A stretch of 48,009 nt of DNA from Mycobacterium sp. (lineage in GTDB: Bacteria; Actinomycetota; Actinomycetes; Mycobacteriales; Mycobacteriaceae): contig JAHFVC010000004.1 of the NCBI GenBank assembly GCA_023264765.1, positions 6,775 to 54,783 of the forward strand. The letters run 5' to 3'. Both the position numbers and the translations under genes were made by a program. The notes beneath the pieces were generated by a model. It was given only the letters and a program-made list of their open reading frames with translations, was not told where the DNA came from and did not search any database. Shown here in pieces: positions 1 through 9,036 of this stretch; position 1 is the stretch's first letter; each line of letters starts with the position of its first letter.

Positions 1-715
1 CGCCCAGCGCGCTGCGTTCGTTCATCAGCGTCGTCATCGCGACGCCCCAGCCATTGCCCACCTCGCCGAGCCGGTGCGCGTCGGGGATGCGGGCGTCGGT
101 GATGTAGACCTCGTTGAACTCGGCCTGGCCTGTCAGCTGGCGCAGCGGCCGCGTCTCGACGCCCGGACCGTGCATGTCCAGCACGAAGTAGGTGAGCCCC
201 TTGTGTTTGGCCACATCGGGATTCGACCGGGCCAGCAACAGACCCCACCTGGCCCGGTGCGCGAGCGACGTCCACACCTTCTGCCCGTTGACCACCCATT
301 CGTCACCGTCGGGAACAGCCGAGGTGGCCAGGCCGGCCAGATCGGATCCGGCGCCGGGCTCGGAGAACAGTTGGCACCAAATGTCTTCGGTGGAAGCCAG
401 CGGGCGCAGCCAGGACCGTTTGAGATCGTCGGACTGCGCGTGCTCACGGATGGTCGGCGCGGCCATGCCGTAGCCCATCGGATTCAGGCCCAGCGGCATC
501 GGTCCGCCCGCACCCTGCAGGATGCCGTCGGCGACGGCCTGCAAACCGCGGGACACCCCCAGCCCGCCGAGCCCCTCCGGGAAGTGCACCCAGGACAGCC
601 CGGCGTCGTAACAGGCGGTGAGGTACTCCGGAATCGGAACGCGAGTGGGATCGTGGTCGGCCACGACCCGGTGGGCCAGGTCGGCGACCCGATCCGCATC
701 AGCTTGTGCGCTCAT
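1..715 (-). CDS. acyl-CoA dehydrogenase family protein (C-terminus runs off the window start)
   Basis: Minus-strand reading gives MSAQADADRVADLAHRVVADHDPTRVPIPEYL...WCQLFSEPGAGSDLAGLATSAV...VNGQKVWTSLAHRA..., the acyl-CoA dehydrogenase FSEPGAGSDLA / NGQKVWTS signatures; frame open to the window edge. Confidence 0.88.
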   Translation of the reverse strand, partial: MSAQADADRVADLAHRVVADHDPTRVPIPEYLTACYDAGLSWVHFPEGLGGLGVSRGLQAVADGILQGAGGPMPLGLNPMGYGMAAPTIREHAQSDDLKRSWLRPLASTEDIWCQLFSEPGAGSDLAGLATSAVPDGDEWVVNGQKVWTSLAHRARWGLLLARSNPDVAKHKGLTYFVLDMHGPGVETRPLRQLTGQAEFNEVYITDARIPDAHRLGEVGNGWGVAMTTLMNERSALG

Positions 716-787
716 CTCGTCACCATAGGTAAGCGTGATCGACGTCACGTAGCCGGGTCTACCAACCGGTGGGGCAGGATGTGGTTC

Positions 788-1207
788 ATGCATGTCACAT
801 CGAGCGCCACCGTCGCCACGCCGATCGAAACGGTGTGGGCCACTTTGACCGATCACGTCGGGATGGAGACCTGGGCGCCGGGTCTGTCCGTCAGCCTGGG
901 CAAACCCGGCACCCCCGAGGCCAATGGTCTGGGTGCCGTGCGCCGGATCAAGACACCCGGGCCGGGACCGGACATCGTCGAAGAGGTCATCACCTTCGAG
1001 GCGCCGCACGTGTTCGGGTACAAGGCGCTCTCGGGGACGCCCTTCCCCGGGTACACCGGCGAGGTGCGGTTGACGCCGTCGGGTACCGGCACCCGCATCG
1101 ACTACACCGTGGGCTCGACCGCGTCGTTCCCGCTCGTCAAGGCTCCGCTGGCGGTCGTCGGCCAGGTGTTGCTGCGCCTCCTGGTCCGGGCGGCCGCTAA
1201 GGCGTGA
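788..1207 (+). CDS. SRPBCC family protein (polyketide cyclase/dehydrase-like)
   Basis: C-terminal part of ORF 74..1207 from MHVTSSATVATPIETVWATLTDHVGMETWAPG...; START/SRPBCC-type N-terminus. Confidence 0.75.
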   Translation: MHVTSSATVATPIETVWATLTDHVGMETWAPGLSVSLGKPGTPEANGLGAVRRIKTPGPGPDIVEEVITFEAPHVFGYKALSGTPFPGYTGEVRLTPSGTGTRIDYTVGSTASFPLVKAPLAVVGQVLLRLLVRAAAKA

Positions 1208-2438
1208 CCGGGATCTCCCGGTTGATGGTGTCCAGCAGCGCGGGGTAACGCTTGGCCTCGGGATGCCCACTGGGCTTGCCGCTGCTCACGATCGCCACCG
1301 ACATCGCCCGGTCGGGATCGGCCCACACCGCGATGTCGGTCAGCCCGGTGTGGCCGAACGCTCCCGCCGCATCGCGGCCGAAGGGGCCGAAACGTTTCGA
1401 CCCGAGCATGTAGCCGGTGCCCCACCGCATCGGTGCGCCACCGACCGCGAGATCGGGCCGCAGCCGGCGCGCCTGCCTGGCCGCGTTGCGTAGCGTCTCA
1501 GCTTTCATGATGCGTACCCCGTCGAGTTCGCCTCCGCGGCAGAGGATCTCGGCAAAACGGGACAACTCGTCGGCGGTTGAGACGGTGTTCGACGACGGGA
1601 CGACACCGGTCAGGAAGTCGGGGGTGTTCGACAGCGGGATGATCTGCTGCGGTGTGCCGCCGATCGCGAGTTTGAACGCTTTGGCGATCGGTGCCGGCAG
1701 CGGCTTTCCGGTGACATGGCTGGGTGCCACCAGTGGAACATCTTCGGCGGCAACGCCGTAATTGGTCCACCGGAAGCCCAGTGGCGCGAGAATCTCGTCG
1801 TGCAGGATGTCGCGGATGCTGCGCCCGGCGGCCGCCGCGATGATCTCACGCATCAGCGGGCCCCACGTCAATCCGTGGTAGATGTGCACCAGGCCAGGCC
1901 GGTACACGGGCTTCATGTTGCCCAGCATCTCCCGGGCGTACGCGCTGTCGTCCATGCGCCGCAGATCGGGCTTCGGGCCGGTGGCGAACGGGATTCCGGC
2001 GCTGTGGGTGAGCACGTGCCGGATCGTGGTGCGGTCCTTACCGTGGCTGGTGTAGGTGGGCAGGTAGTCGCACACCCGGTCATCGAGCGAAAAGGTGCCC
2101 CGCTCGACCAGCATGTGGGTGACCGTGACGGTGATCGCCTTCGCGGCCGAATACACGCAGAACGGGGTGTCGGTACGCACCGGGATCTTCTCTGCGTCAA
2201 CGGGATCCGCGGGTCCGTTGCCCCAGCCGTGGCCGATGGCGCGGTTGAGCACCACCTTCCCGCGATGCCGGATGCACACCTGGATGGCGGGCTGCATCCC
2301 CGCCTGATACCAGTGGATGGCCCTGTCCCAGATGCGTTCCACCGCTTGGGGATCGATCTCGCAATGATCCTCCGGGGCTTGGTCGATGATCTCGGCCAGA
2401 TCGCCGGGTACCCGGATGCGACCCTCTGACACGGTCAT
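1197..2438 (-). CDS. serine hydrolase, class C beta-lactamase/esterase fold
   Basis: 413 aa; FCVYSAAKAITVTVTHMLVERG (SxxK), YHGLTWG and FGHTGLTD motifs. Confidence 0.85.
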   Translation of the reverse strand: MTVSEGRIRVPGDLAEIIDQAPEDHCEIDPQAVERIWDRAIHWYQAGMQPAIQVCIRHRGKVVLNRAIGHGWGNGPADPVDAEKIPVRTDTPFCVYSAAKAITVTVTHMLVERGTFSLDDRVCDYLPTYTSHGKDRTTIRHVLTHSAGIPFATGPKPDLRRMDDSAYAREMLGNMKPVYRPGLVHIYHGLTWGPLMREIIAAAAGRSIRDILHDEILAPLGFRWTNYGVAAEDVPLVAPSHVTGKPLPAPIAKAFKLAIGGTPQQIIPLSNTPDFLTGVVPSSNTVSTADELSRFAEILCRGGELDGVRIMKAETLRNAARQARRLRPDLAVGGAPMRWGTGYMLGSKRFGPFGRDAAGAFGHTGLTDIAVWADPDRAMSVAIVSSGKPSGHPEAKRYPALLDTINREIPVTP

Positions 2439-2911
2439 GACTGCCTCCGCAACGTCGCCGAAAGATGGTGCTGCAGAGGCAGGCCCACCGCACCCATCTG
2501 CACCGTGTAGGTGAGTTCGTCACCGTCCAGCCGGAACGAACGGGCCAGTGCACTCACCTCTTTGGCCGACGCGGACCGCCCGATCGTCGTCGCGGTGAGA
2601 TCCATCCGCAGCGGATCGGAGGCGAGTGTGCCTTCGAGGACCTCGACGATGCCGGTCGGATGCGCCAGCACGAGTTCCACCCGGCCGGGCTCGGGCACCC
2701 GCAGATACCCCGTCTCGGCATGCAGCGGGCGCCCGTCGTCGGCGGCCTTGGTGCGCTGCGCGTAGGCCAGGAAGGGCTTGCCGACGTGAGAAAACGTCAC
2801 GCTCTCCAGGTAGGAGAACGGCTCGATGGTGGGGTATTCGCCCGACCCGGGACCGGCCCAGGTGCCGAGCAGCGGAGCGAGAACGGCGATACCGGGATGA
2901 AGGTCTGGCAC
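2435..2911 (-). CDS. nitrobindin / FABP-like heme-binding beta-barrel protein (peroxynitrite isomerase family)
   Basis: HPGIAVLAPLLGTWAGPGSGEYPTIEPFSYLESVTFSHVGKPFLAYAQRT...; LGTWxGxGxGxYP motif; probable GTG start; overlaps next gene by 4 nt. Confidence 0.85.
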   Translation of the reverse strand: MPDLHPGIAVLAPLLGTWAGPGSGEYPTIEPFSYLESVTFSHVGKPFLAYAQRTKAADDGRPLHAETGYLRVPEPGRVELVLAHPTGIVEVLEGTLASDPLRMDLTATTIGRSASAKEVSALARSFRLDGDELTYTVQMGAVGLPLQHHLSATLRRQS

Positions 2912-2947
2912 GTTCGCCAGCCTACGGCGTGGTGTACTGACGCCGAG

Positions 2948-3421
2948 ATGACGCATGATGACGCCCTGGTGACTGCCGTTGCGCGCCCGCATCCGGCGAG
3001 GTCGGCCCGCGACACCTACCCGGTGACCGGCGCCGGGCTGGCCCGGTTCGGCGACGTCGACGCGAACGGGCACCTGAACAACCTCGCGTTGGCCTCACTG
3101 CACGAGAACGCCCGCGCCGAGTTCAACACGTCGGTCTTTCCCGGGGTGTACCAACAGGCCGTCCGCTCGATCCGGGTGGTGGTCGCCAGCAGCGTGCTGC
3201 ACTACCTCGCCGAGGCGCACTGGCCGGCAGCCATCACCACCGGCCTGGGGGTCGGAAAGATCGGCCGCACGTCCTACGTGCTGTCCACGGCACTGTTCGT
3301 CGAACAGCGCTGCGTCAGCCTGTGCGACACCGTCCTGGTGACGCTGGTGGACGACGCGCCGGCGCCCATTCCGGACGCGGCCCGGGACTACCTGGGCGCG
3401 CATCGTCTGCGTACCGGCTAA
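2948..3421 (+). CDS. acyl-CoA thioesterase-like (hotdog fold) protein
   Basis: MTHDDALVTAVARPHPARSARDTYPVTGAGLARFGDVDANGHLNNLALASLHENARAEF...; D(V/A)NGHLNN hotdog motif. Confidence 0.8.
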   Translation: MTHDDALVTAVARPHPARSARDTYPVTGAGLARFGDVDANGHLNNLALASLHENARAEFNTSVFPGVYQQAVRSIRVVVASSVLHYLAEAHWPAAITTGLGVGKIGRTSYVLSTALFVEQRCVSLCDTVLVTLVDDAPAPIPDAARDYLGAHRLRTG

Positions 3422-3572
3422 CGGTAAGTCGATCTTCCGGTCTCCCCCCATCCGGCATGGGGGCGAGCGGCGATGCTGCAGCACCGGACTCGGACGAAGG
3501 TCATGGACACGGCTCACACGCAGCAGCAAGGGAGCCGACACGAAAATTCCCTTCAGAGAGCGGTGAGACGAA

Positions 3573-5201
3573 ATGTCCAACGAAGACTCCAACCAGAAGA
3601 CCATCCATGACGTGACTTACGACCTGTTGCGCACTCTCGGAATCACGACCGTGTTCGGCAACCCCGGCTCAACGGAGCAGACCTTCCTGCAGGATTTCCC
3701 CGAGGACTTCACGTATGTCCTTGCGCTGCAAGAGGCCTCGGCGCTTGCGATGGCCGACGGGTTCGCCCAGTCGACCGGTAAACCGGCCCTGGTCAATCTG
3801 CACACCGCCGCGGGTACCGGCAATGCGATGGGCAGCCTGGTGGCCGCCTACCGGGCCAACACCCCGCTCATCGTCACCGCCGGCCAGCAGACCCGGGAGA
3901 TGTCCATCGTCGACCCGTACCTGAACAACCCCAATGCCACCGAGTTTCCCAAGCCGTGGGTCAAATGGTCCTACGAGCCGGCACGTGCGGAGGATGTGCC
4001 CGCCGCGTTCATGCAGGCCTATGCCGTCGCCATGCAAGAGCCGAAAGGACCGGTGTTTCTGTCGATCCCGCTCGATGATTGGCAGAAGCCGGCTCTCGGC
4101 CCGGCGGTGGTGCGCACCGTCAGTCAGCGCACCGCGCCCGATGCCGACCGACTCGGTGAATTCGCCGAGCGGATCAACCGGGCGAAGCGGCCGCTGCTGG
4201 TGCTCGGTCCCGAGGTTGACCGGGCCGGTGGCTGGGATGCCGGTGTCGCCTTCGCGGAGAAGCTGGGAGCACCGGTGCGCGGAAGCGCGCTGGCCGACCG
4301 GACCTCGTTCCCCGAGGACCACCCGCTCTACGCGGGCCCGCTGCCGATGACCATCGCCGAGGTCAACCAGGTACTGCGGGGCCACGATCTGGTGATCGTG
4401 ATCGGGGCTCAGGTCTTCCGCTATTACCCCTACGTGGCGGGTGACTACCTGCCGGAGGGCACCGAGCTGATTCAGCTCACCGTTGACCCCCATCTGGCGG
4501 CCGCCGCCCCAGTTGGCGACAGCCTGCTCGGCGACGTCCGGGTCGGCCTGGAACAGCTGGTCGACCTGATCGACACACCCGTCGGGCGGCCGGCGCCGGT
4601 GCCCTTCGACCGCAACCGTGCCGTGCGGACCTCAGGTCCTGACGAGCCGCTCACAGCCGACGAGGTGTACGCCACCTTGGCCGCCGTCAAGCCCGAGAAC
4701 TCGGCCGTGGTGATGGAATCCACGTCGACCATGGCCGAACTTTTTCAGTGGCTTCCCACCACCCGGTCGGGCAGCTTCTTCGCCACCGGAAGCGGCGGTA
4801 TCGGCTGGGGCGTTCCGGGAGCCGTCGGGCTGGCGCTCGGCGACCGAGAAAGCGGAGTCGACCGGCACATCCTCGCCACCATCGGTGATGGCTCGTTCCA
4901 GTACTCCATCCAGGCAATCTGGACGGCCGCGCAGCACAAGCTGCCGATCGTCTTCGTGGTGCTGCGCAACGAGGCCTACGAGGTGCTGAAGTCCTTCGCG
5001 CTGCTGGAAGAAACGCCCCATGTGCCGGCCCTGGATCTTCCTGGGCTCGATATCGCCTCCCTGGCAACCGGTTTCGGATGCCGCACGGCAGAGGTGCGGA
5101 CCACCGACGAGCTCGCGGGTGAGTTCAAGCTGGCGCTCGACGCCGATGGGCCGACCGTCATCGTCGTGCACACTCAGCCAGAACTTCCGCACCTCGGCTG
5201 A
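3573..5201 (+). CDS. mdlC: benzoylformate decarboxylase (ThDP-dependent)
   Basis: 542 aa; TVFGNPGSTEQTFLQDFP..., GDGSFQYSIQAIWTAAQHKLPIVFVVLRNEAY ThDP-binding motif; strong resemblance to benzoylformate decarboxylases. Confidence 0.85.
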   Translation: MSNEDSNQKTIHDVTYDLLRTLGITTVFGNPGSTEQTFLQDFPEDFTYVLALQEASALAMADGFAQSTGKPALVNLHTAAGTGNAMGSLVAAYRANTPLIVTAGQQTREMSIVDPYLNNPNATEFPKPWVKWSYEPARAEDVPAAFMQAYAVAMQEPKGPVFLSIPLDDWQKPALGPAVVRTVSQRTAPDADRLGEFAERINRAKRPLLVLGPEVDRAGGWDAGVAFAEKLGAPVRGSALADRTSFPEDHPLYAGPLPMTIAEVNQVLRGHDLVIVIGAQVFRYYPYVAGDYLPEGTELIQLTVDPHLAAAAPVGDSLLGDVRVGLEQLVDLIDTPVGRPAPVPFDRNRAVRTSGPDEPLTADEVYATLAAVKPENSAVVMESTSTMAELFQWLPTTRSGSFFATGSGGIGWGVPGAVGLALGDRESGVDRHILATIGDGSFQYSIQAIWTAAQHKLPIVFVVLRNEAYEVLKSFALLEETPHVPALDLPGLDIASLATGFGCRTAEVRTTDELAGEFKLALDADGPTVIVVHTQPELPHLG

Positions 5202-5232
5202 CGACCCCCGCGAAATCAAAGGAGGGCAAGCC

Positions 5233-5484
5233 ATGCCCGTCTACACCTGCACCACCGCCGAGTCGACGCTGACAGGGGGCACCAAGGCCGCACTGGCCGG
5301 CGGTCGGCCGGCGCAGCCCCTGCTGATCAACGGATGGGTGCGGGAGGGACATCCGGAGGACGCCACCACGGTGCTGGTGGTCTTCCAGGGCAGCCCCGCC
5401 CATTACGCCGTCGAAGGCGGTCGAGTGCTCCCAGCACCAGGGGAAGAGGCCGCGTGGCTCGCCGGCTCGGAGGCAGCGACATGA
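5233..5484 (+). CDS. tautomerase superfamily protein (Pro-1, cis-CaaD-like), apparently internally shortened
   Basis: MPVYTCTTAESTLTGGTKAALAG|GRPAQPLLINGWVREGHPEDATT|VLVVFQGSPAHYAVEGGRVLPAPGEEAAWLA; AAAGGAGGG RBS; 83 aa versus about 140-150 aa expected for this subfamily. Confidence 0.7.
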   Translation: MPVYTCTTAESTLTGGTKAALAGGRPAQPLLINGWVREGHPEDATTVLVVFQGSPAHYAVEGGRVLPAPGEEAAWLAGSEAAT

Positions 5485-5981
5485 CCGAGTGGTCCGACTT
5501 CGCCGTCGTGACGGGCGGAGCGGCCGCCGGTCTGATGGGATTGCTGTTCGTGGCGGTGACGTTGCGCATCGACGCCATCGCCCGGGCCCGAGACCTGCGC
5601 AGCCGCGCCGCGCAGACGCTGACCCTATTCGCGGTGGCCCTGGTCGCCTCGATCCTGGTGACAGTCCCCGGCCAACCGAAATGGCTGCTCGGAGCGGAGG
5701 TGGTCGGGCTCGCGGTGCTCGGCGGCGCGGCGATGCTTGCGTTGAATCGTCGGGCGCAGCGGGTGCCACGAGCAGATCCGATCGCCAGAATCTTGGACCG
5801 AGTCGGGCCCAATGGATCGACGATCCTGCTAGTCGGGTTGGCCGGTTTGCTCACCGCCAGCGGTCTGACGTGGGGAATCTATCTCCTGTTGCCCGCGCAA
5901 CTGGCGGCGCTGATCGGTGGCGTGGTGAGCGCGTGGGTGTTTCTGACCAGTATCCCCTCATCCGACAGCTCCGACGCGTGA
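5481..5981 (+). CDS. hypothetical integral membrane protein
   Basis: MTEWSDFAVVTGGAAAGLMGLLFVAVTLRIDAIA... with several hydrophobic segments; ATGA overlap with upstream stop. Confidence 0.8.
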   Translation: MTEWSDFAVVTGGAAAGLMGLLFVAVTLRIDAIARARDLRSRAAQTLTLFAVALVASILVTVPGQPKWLLGAEVVGLAVLGGAAMLALNRRAQRVPRADPIARILDRVGPNGSTILLVGLAGLLTASGLTWGIYLLLPAQLAALIGGVVSAWVFLTSIPSSDSSDA

Positions 5982-6038
5982 GTCAGAACAAGAACGGACA
6001 TGGGCCGCAGCTCCGTTAGACGGCTCGATCTGAAGGAC

Positions 6039-7421
6039 CTACAGTGCGGCGTCGGCGACATCCAGCGCGGAGTCCAGGATCGCCAGGCCCGTGCGCACCT
6101 CGTCCTCGGAGACGTTGCACGGCGGCACGACGTGGATCCGGTTGAAGTTCGCGAAGGGCAGCAGCCCACCGGACTTGCACGCCGCGATCACGGCGTTCAT
6201 CGCGGGGCTGGAACCGCCGTACGGTGCCAGCGGCTCACGCGTCTGCTGATCGGCGACCAGCTCGACGGCCCAGAACACTCCGGCGCCGCGCACCTCACCG
6301 ATGCTTCGGTGCTTGGCCGCCAGCTCGGCCAGGCCGGGCCCGATGACCTCGGCCCCGATCCGGGCGGCGTTGTCCACCATGCCCTCGTCGGCCATCGCAT
6401 TGATGGTCGCGATGGCGGCGGCGGTGGCCAGCGGATGACCGGAGTAGGTCAGGCCACCCGGGTACGCGCGGTGCGCGAACGTCTCGTAGATGGCGGGGCT
6501 GATCGCCACGCCACCGAGCGGGACGTACCCGGAGTTGACACCCTTGGCGAAGGTCAGCAGATCCGGCACCACGTCGAAATGGTCGATGGAGAACCACTTT
6601 CCGCTGCGCCCGAAGCCGGCCATCACCTCGTCGGCGATGAACACGATGCCGTGCCGGTCGCAGAGCTCGCGCACCCCGGCGATGTAACCCGGCGGCGGCA
6701 CCATGATGCCCGCGGTGCCCGGGATCGACTCCAGGATGATCGCGGCGATGGTGGACGGGCCTTCCAGGGCGATCAACTGCTCCAGGTAGGCCAGGGCCCG
6801 CTGCGTCTCCTCGGTCTCGGTGGTGGCGTGGAACTGCGACCGGTAGAGGAACGGGCCGAAGAAGTGCACCACCCCGGCATTGCCGTGGTCGTTGGGCCAG
6901 CGACGCGGGTCGCCGGTCAGGTTGATCGCCGTTTCGGTGCCGCCGTGATAGGCGCGGTACCGGGACAGCACCTTGTAGCGGCCGGTGTGCAGCCGGGCCA
7001 TCCGCACCGCGTGCTCGACGGCGTCGGCACCGCCATTGGTGAAGAAGATCTTGTCGAGCTCACCGGGAGTGCGCTCGGCGATCAGCCGGGCCGCCTCCGA
7101 GCGCGCCGCGTTGGCGTGCTGCGGCGCAACCGTACAGAGCTTGGCGGCCTGGGCGGCAATGGCGGCGACGACCTTCGGGTGCTGATGCCCGATGTTCGTG
7201 TTCACCAGCTGGCTGGAGAAGTCGAGCAGGCGGTTGCCGTCGCCGTCCCAGACATAGGAACCCTGCGACGCGGTGATGGTCATCGGGTTGATCTCGGCCT
7301 GAGCCGACCAGGAGTGGAACACGTGCTTGCGGTCCAGCTCGAAAGCGCGGGCCGCTTCGGCGCGGGCGTCCGCGACGGTCAGCCCGTTGGGCAGCGCGGC
7401 GGTCTCTTCAGTGACAGTCAT
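6039..7421 (-). CDS. class III (omega) aminotransferase, PLP-dependent
   Basis: 460 aa; FTNGGADAVEHAVRMAR, IVFIADEVMAGFGRSGKWF, LTFAKGVNSGYVPLGGVAIS (PLP Lys). Confidence 0.9.
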   Translation of the reverse strand: MTVTEETAALPNGLTVADARAEAARAFELDRKHVFHSWSAQAEINPMTITASQGSYVWDGDGNRLLDFSSQLVNTNIGHQHPKVVAAIAAQAAKLCTVAPQHANAARSEAARLIAERTPGELDKIFFTNGGADAVEHAVRMARLHTGRYKVLSRYRAYHGGTETAINLTGDPRRWPNDHGNAGVVHFFGPFLYRSQFHATTETEETQRALAYLEQLIALEGPSTIAAIILESIPGTAGIMVPPPGYIAGVRELCDRHGIVFIADEVMAGFGRSGKWFSIDHFDVVPDLLTFAKGVNSGYVPLGGVAISPAIYETFAHRAYPGGLTYSGHPLATAAAIATINAMADEGMVDNAARIGAEVIGPGLAELAAKHRSIGEVRGAGVFWAVELVADQQTREPLAPYGGSSPAMNAVIAACKSGGLLPFANFNRIHVVPPCNVSEDEVRTGLAILDSALDVADAAL

Positions 7422-7433
7422 GGTGCGATTTTC

Positions 7434-8927
7434 TCACTTGTTCTCGGGGAAGCCGAGGTTGATTCCCCCGTGGGAGGGATCGAGCCAGCGGCTGGTGATG
7501 GCCTTGGCGCGGGTGAAGAAGTTGACTCCTTCGGTGCCGTGGGCGTGGCTGTCGCCGAACAGGGAGGCCTTCCAGCCGCCGAAGCTGTAGTAGGCCATGG
7601 GGACCGGGATGGGGACGTTGATGCCGACCATGCCGACCTCGACCTCGTTCTGGAAGCGCCGGGCGGCGCCGCCGTCGTTGGTGAAGATGGCGGTGCCGTT
7701 GCCGTAGGGGTTGGAGTTGATCAGCTCCAAGGCCTGGTCGTAGGTCTGCACGCGCAGCACGGAGAGGACGGGGCCGAAGATTTCGTCGGTGTAGACGCTC
7801 ATCTCGGGGGTGACGTTGTCGAGCAGGGTGGGGCCGAGCCAGAACCCGTCGGCTCCGCCGTCGGCTTGGACGGTGCGGCCGTCGACGACGACTTTGGCGC
7901 CGTCGGTTTCGCCGGCGTCGATGTAGGAGGCGACTTTGTCGCGGTGGGCTTTGGTGACCAGGGGTCCCATGTCGGAGTCTTTGGTGCCGTCGCCGATCTT
8001 CAGTCCGATGGTGCGTTCGGCGATTTTGGCGACGAGGTCGTCGGCGATGGGGCCGACGGCGACGGCGGCGGAGATGGCCATGCAGCGTTCGCCTGCGGAG
8101 CCGAAGCCGGCGTTGACCATGGCGTCGGCGGCGAGGTCGAGGTCGGCGTCGGGGAGGATGACGGCGTGGTTCTTGGCGCCGCCGAGGGCCTGGACGCGCT
8201 TGCCCGCGGCGGTACCGGTGGCGTAGACGTACTGCGCGATCGGGGTGGAGCCCACGAAGGACACCGACTTGATCTTGGGGTTGGTGAGTAGTTCGTCGAC
8301 CGCGGTCTTGTCGCCCTGCAGCACGTTGAACACGCCGTCGGGCAGTCCGGCCTCGGCCCATAGCTGGGCCAGCCACAGCGAGGCCGAGGGGTCCTTCTCC
8401 GAGGGCTTGAGCACGACGGTGTTGCCGGTGGCGATGGCGATGGGGAAGAACCACATCGGGACCATGGCGGGGAAGTTGAACGGCGAGATGATGGCCACGG
8501 GGCCGAGTGCCTGGCGGATCGAGTAGACGTCGACCTTGGTGGAGGCGTTCTCGGTGAATCCGCCCTTGAGCAGATGCGGGATGCCGCAGGCGAATTCGAC
8601 GACCTCCTGGCCGCGGCTGACCTCGCCGAGGGCGTCGGAGACGACCTTGCCGTGCTCGGCGGTGATGATCTCGGCCAGCTCACCCTTGCGGGCGTTGAGC
8701 AGTTCACGGAAGTTGAACAGCACCTGCGTGCGCTTGGCCAGCGAGGCATCGCGCCACGCCGGGAACGCCGCCGCGGCGGCATCGATGACGGCCTGCGCAT
8801 CGGCGACGGACGCCAGCGCCACCTGGCCGGTGACCTGGCCGGTCGCCGGGTTCGTCACCGGGGCGGTCGCACCGGAGGTGCCTTCGAAAAACTTGCCGTC
8901 ACGCCAGTGCTGAACGGTGGCTTGCAT
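7434..8927 (-). CDS. mmsA: CoA-acylating methylmalonate-semialdehyde dehydrogenase
   Basis: 497 aa; SFVGSTPIAQYVYATGTAAGKRVQALGGAKNHAVILPDADL, FGSAGERCMAISAAVAVG, FFTRAKAITSRW. Confidence 0.93.
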   Translation of the reverse strand: MQATVQHWRDGKFFEGTSGATAPVTNPATGQVTGQVALASVADAQAVIDAAAAAFPAWRDASLAKRTQVLFNFRELLNARKGELAEIITAEHGKVVSDALGEVSRGQEVVEFACGIPHLLKGGFTENASTKVDVYSIRQALGPVAIISPFNFPAMVPMWFFPIAIATGNTVVLKPSEKDPSASLWLAQLWAEAGLPDGVFNVLQGDKTAVDELLTNPKIKSVSFVGSTPIAQYVYATGTAAGKRVQALGGAKNHAVILPDADLDLAADAMVNAGFGSAGERCMAISAAVAVGPIADDLVAKIAERTIGLKIGDGTKDSDMGPLVTKAHRDKVASYIDAGETDGAKVVVDGRTVQADGGADGFWLGPTLLDNVTPEMSVYTDEIFGPVLSVLRVQTYDQALELINSNPYGNGTAIFTNDGGAARRFQNEVEVGMVGINVPIPVPMAYYSFGGWKASLFGDSHAHGTEGVNFFTRAKAITSRWLDPSHGGINLGFPENK

Positions 8928-9036
8928 CGCGATGTGCTCACTTTCGTTTGGTGGGTGCCTTCAGTTTGGGGCCGGGCATGCCGCGTTGCCCTTGACGGAA
9001 CGTAAGTGAAATCAGCTTCATCGATACACTCTGTAA

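Noticed and set aside
6000-8291. 763-aa plus-strand ORF rich in Gly/Val/Asp
   Set aside because: Antisense shadow of the aminotransferase and mmsA genes; low-complexity composition from GC3-biased codons, no recognisable domain.
8928-9036. Sigma-70-like promoter (TTGACG near 8991) for pucR
   Set aside because: No -10 hexamer at acceptable spacing could be identified by eye; not supported well enough to list.
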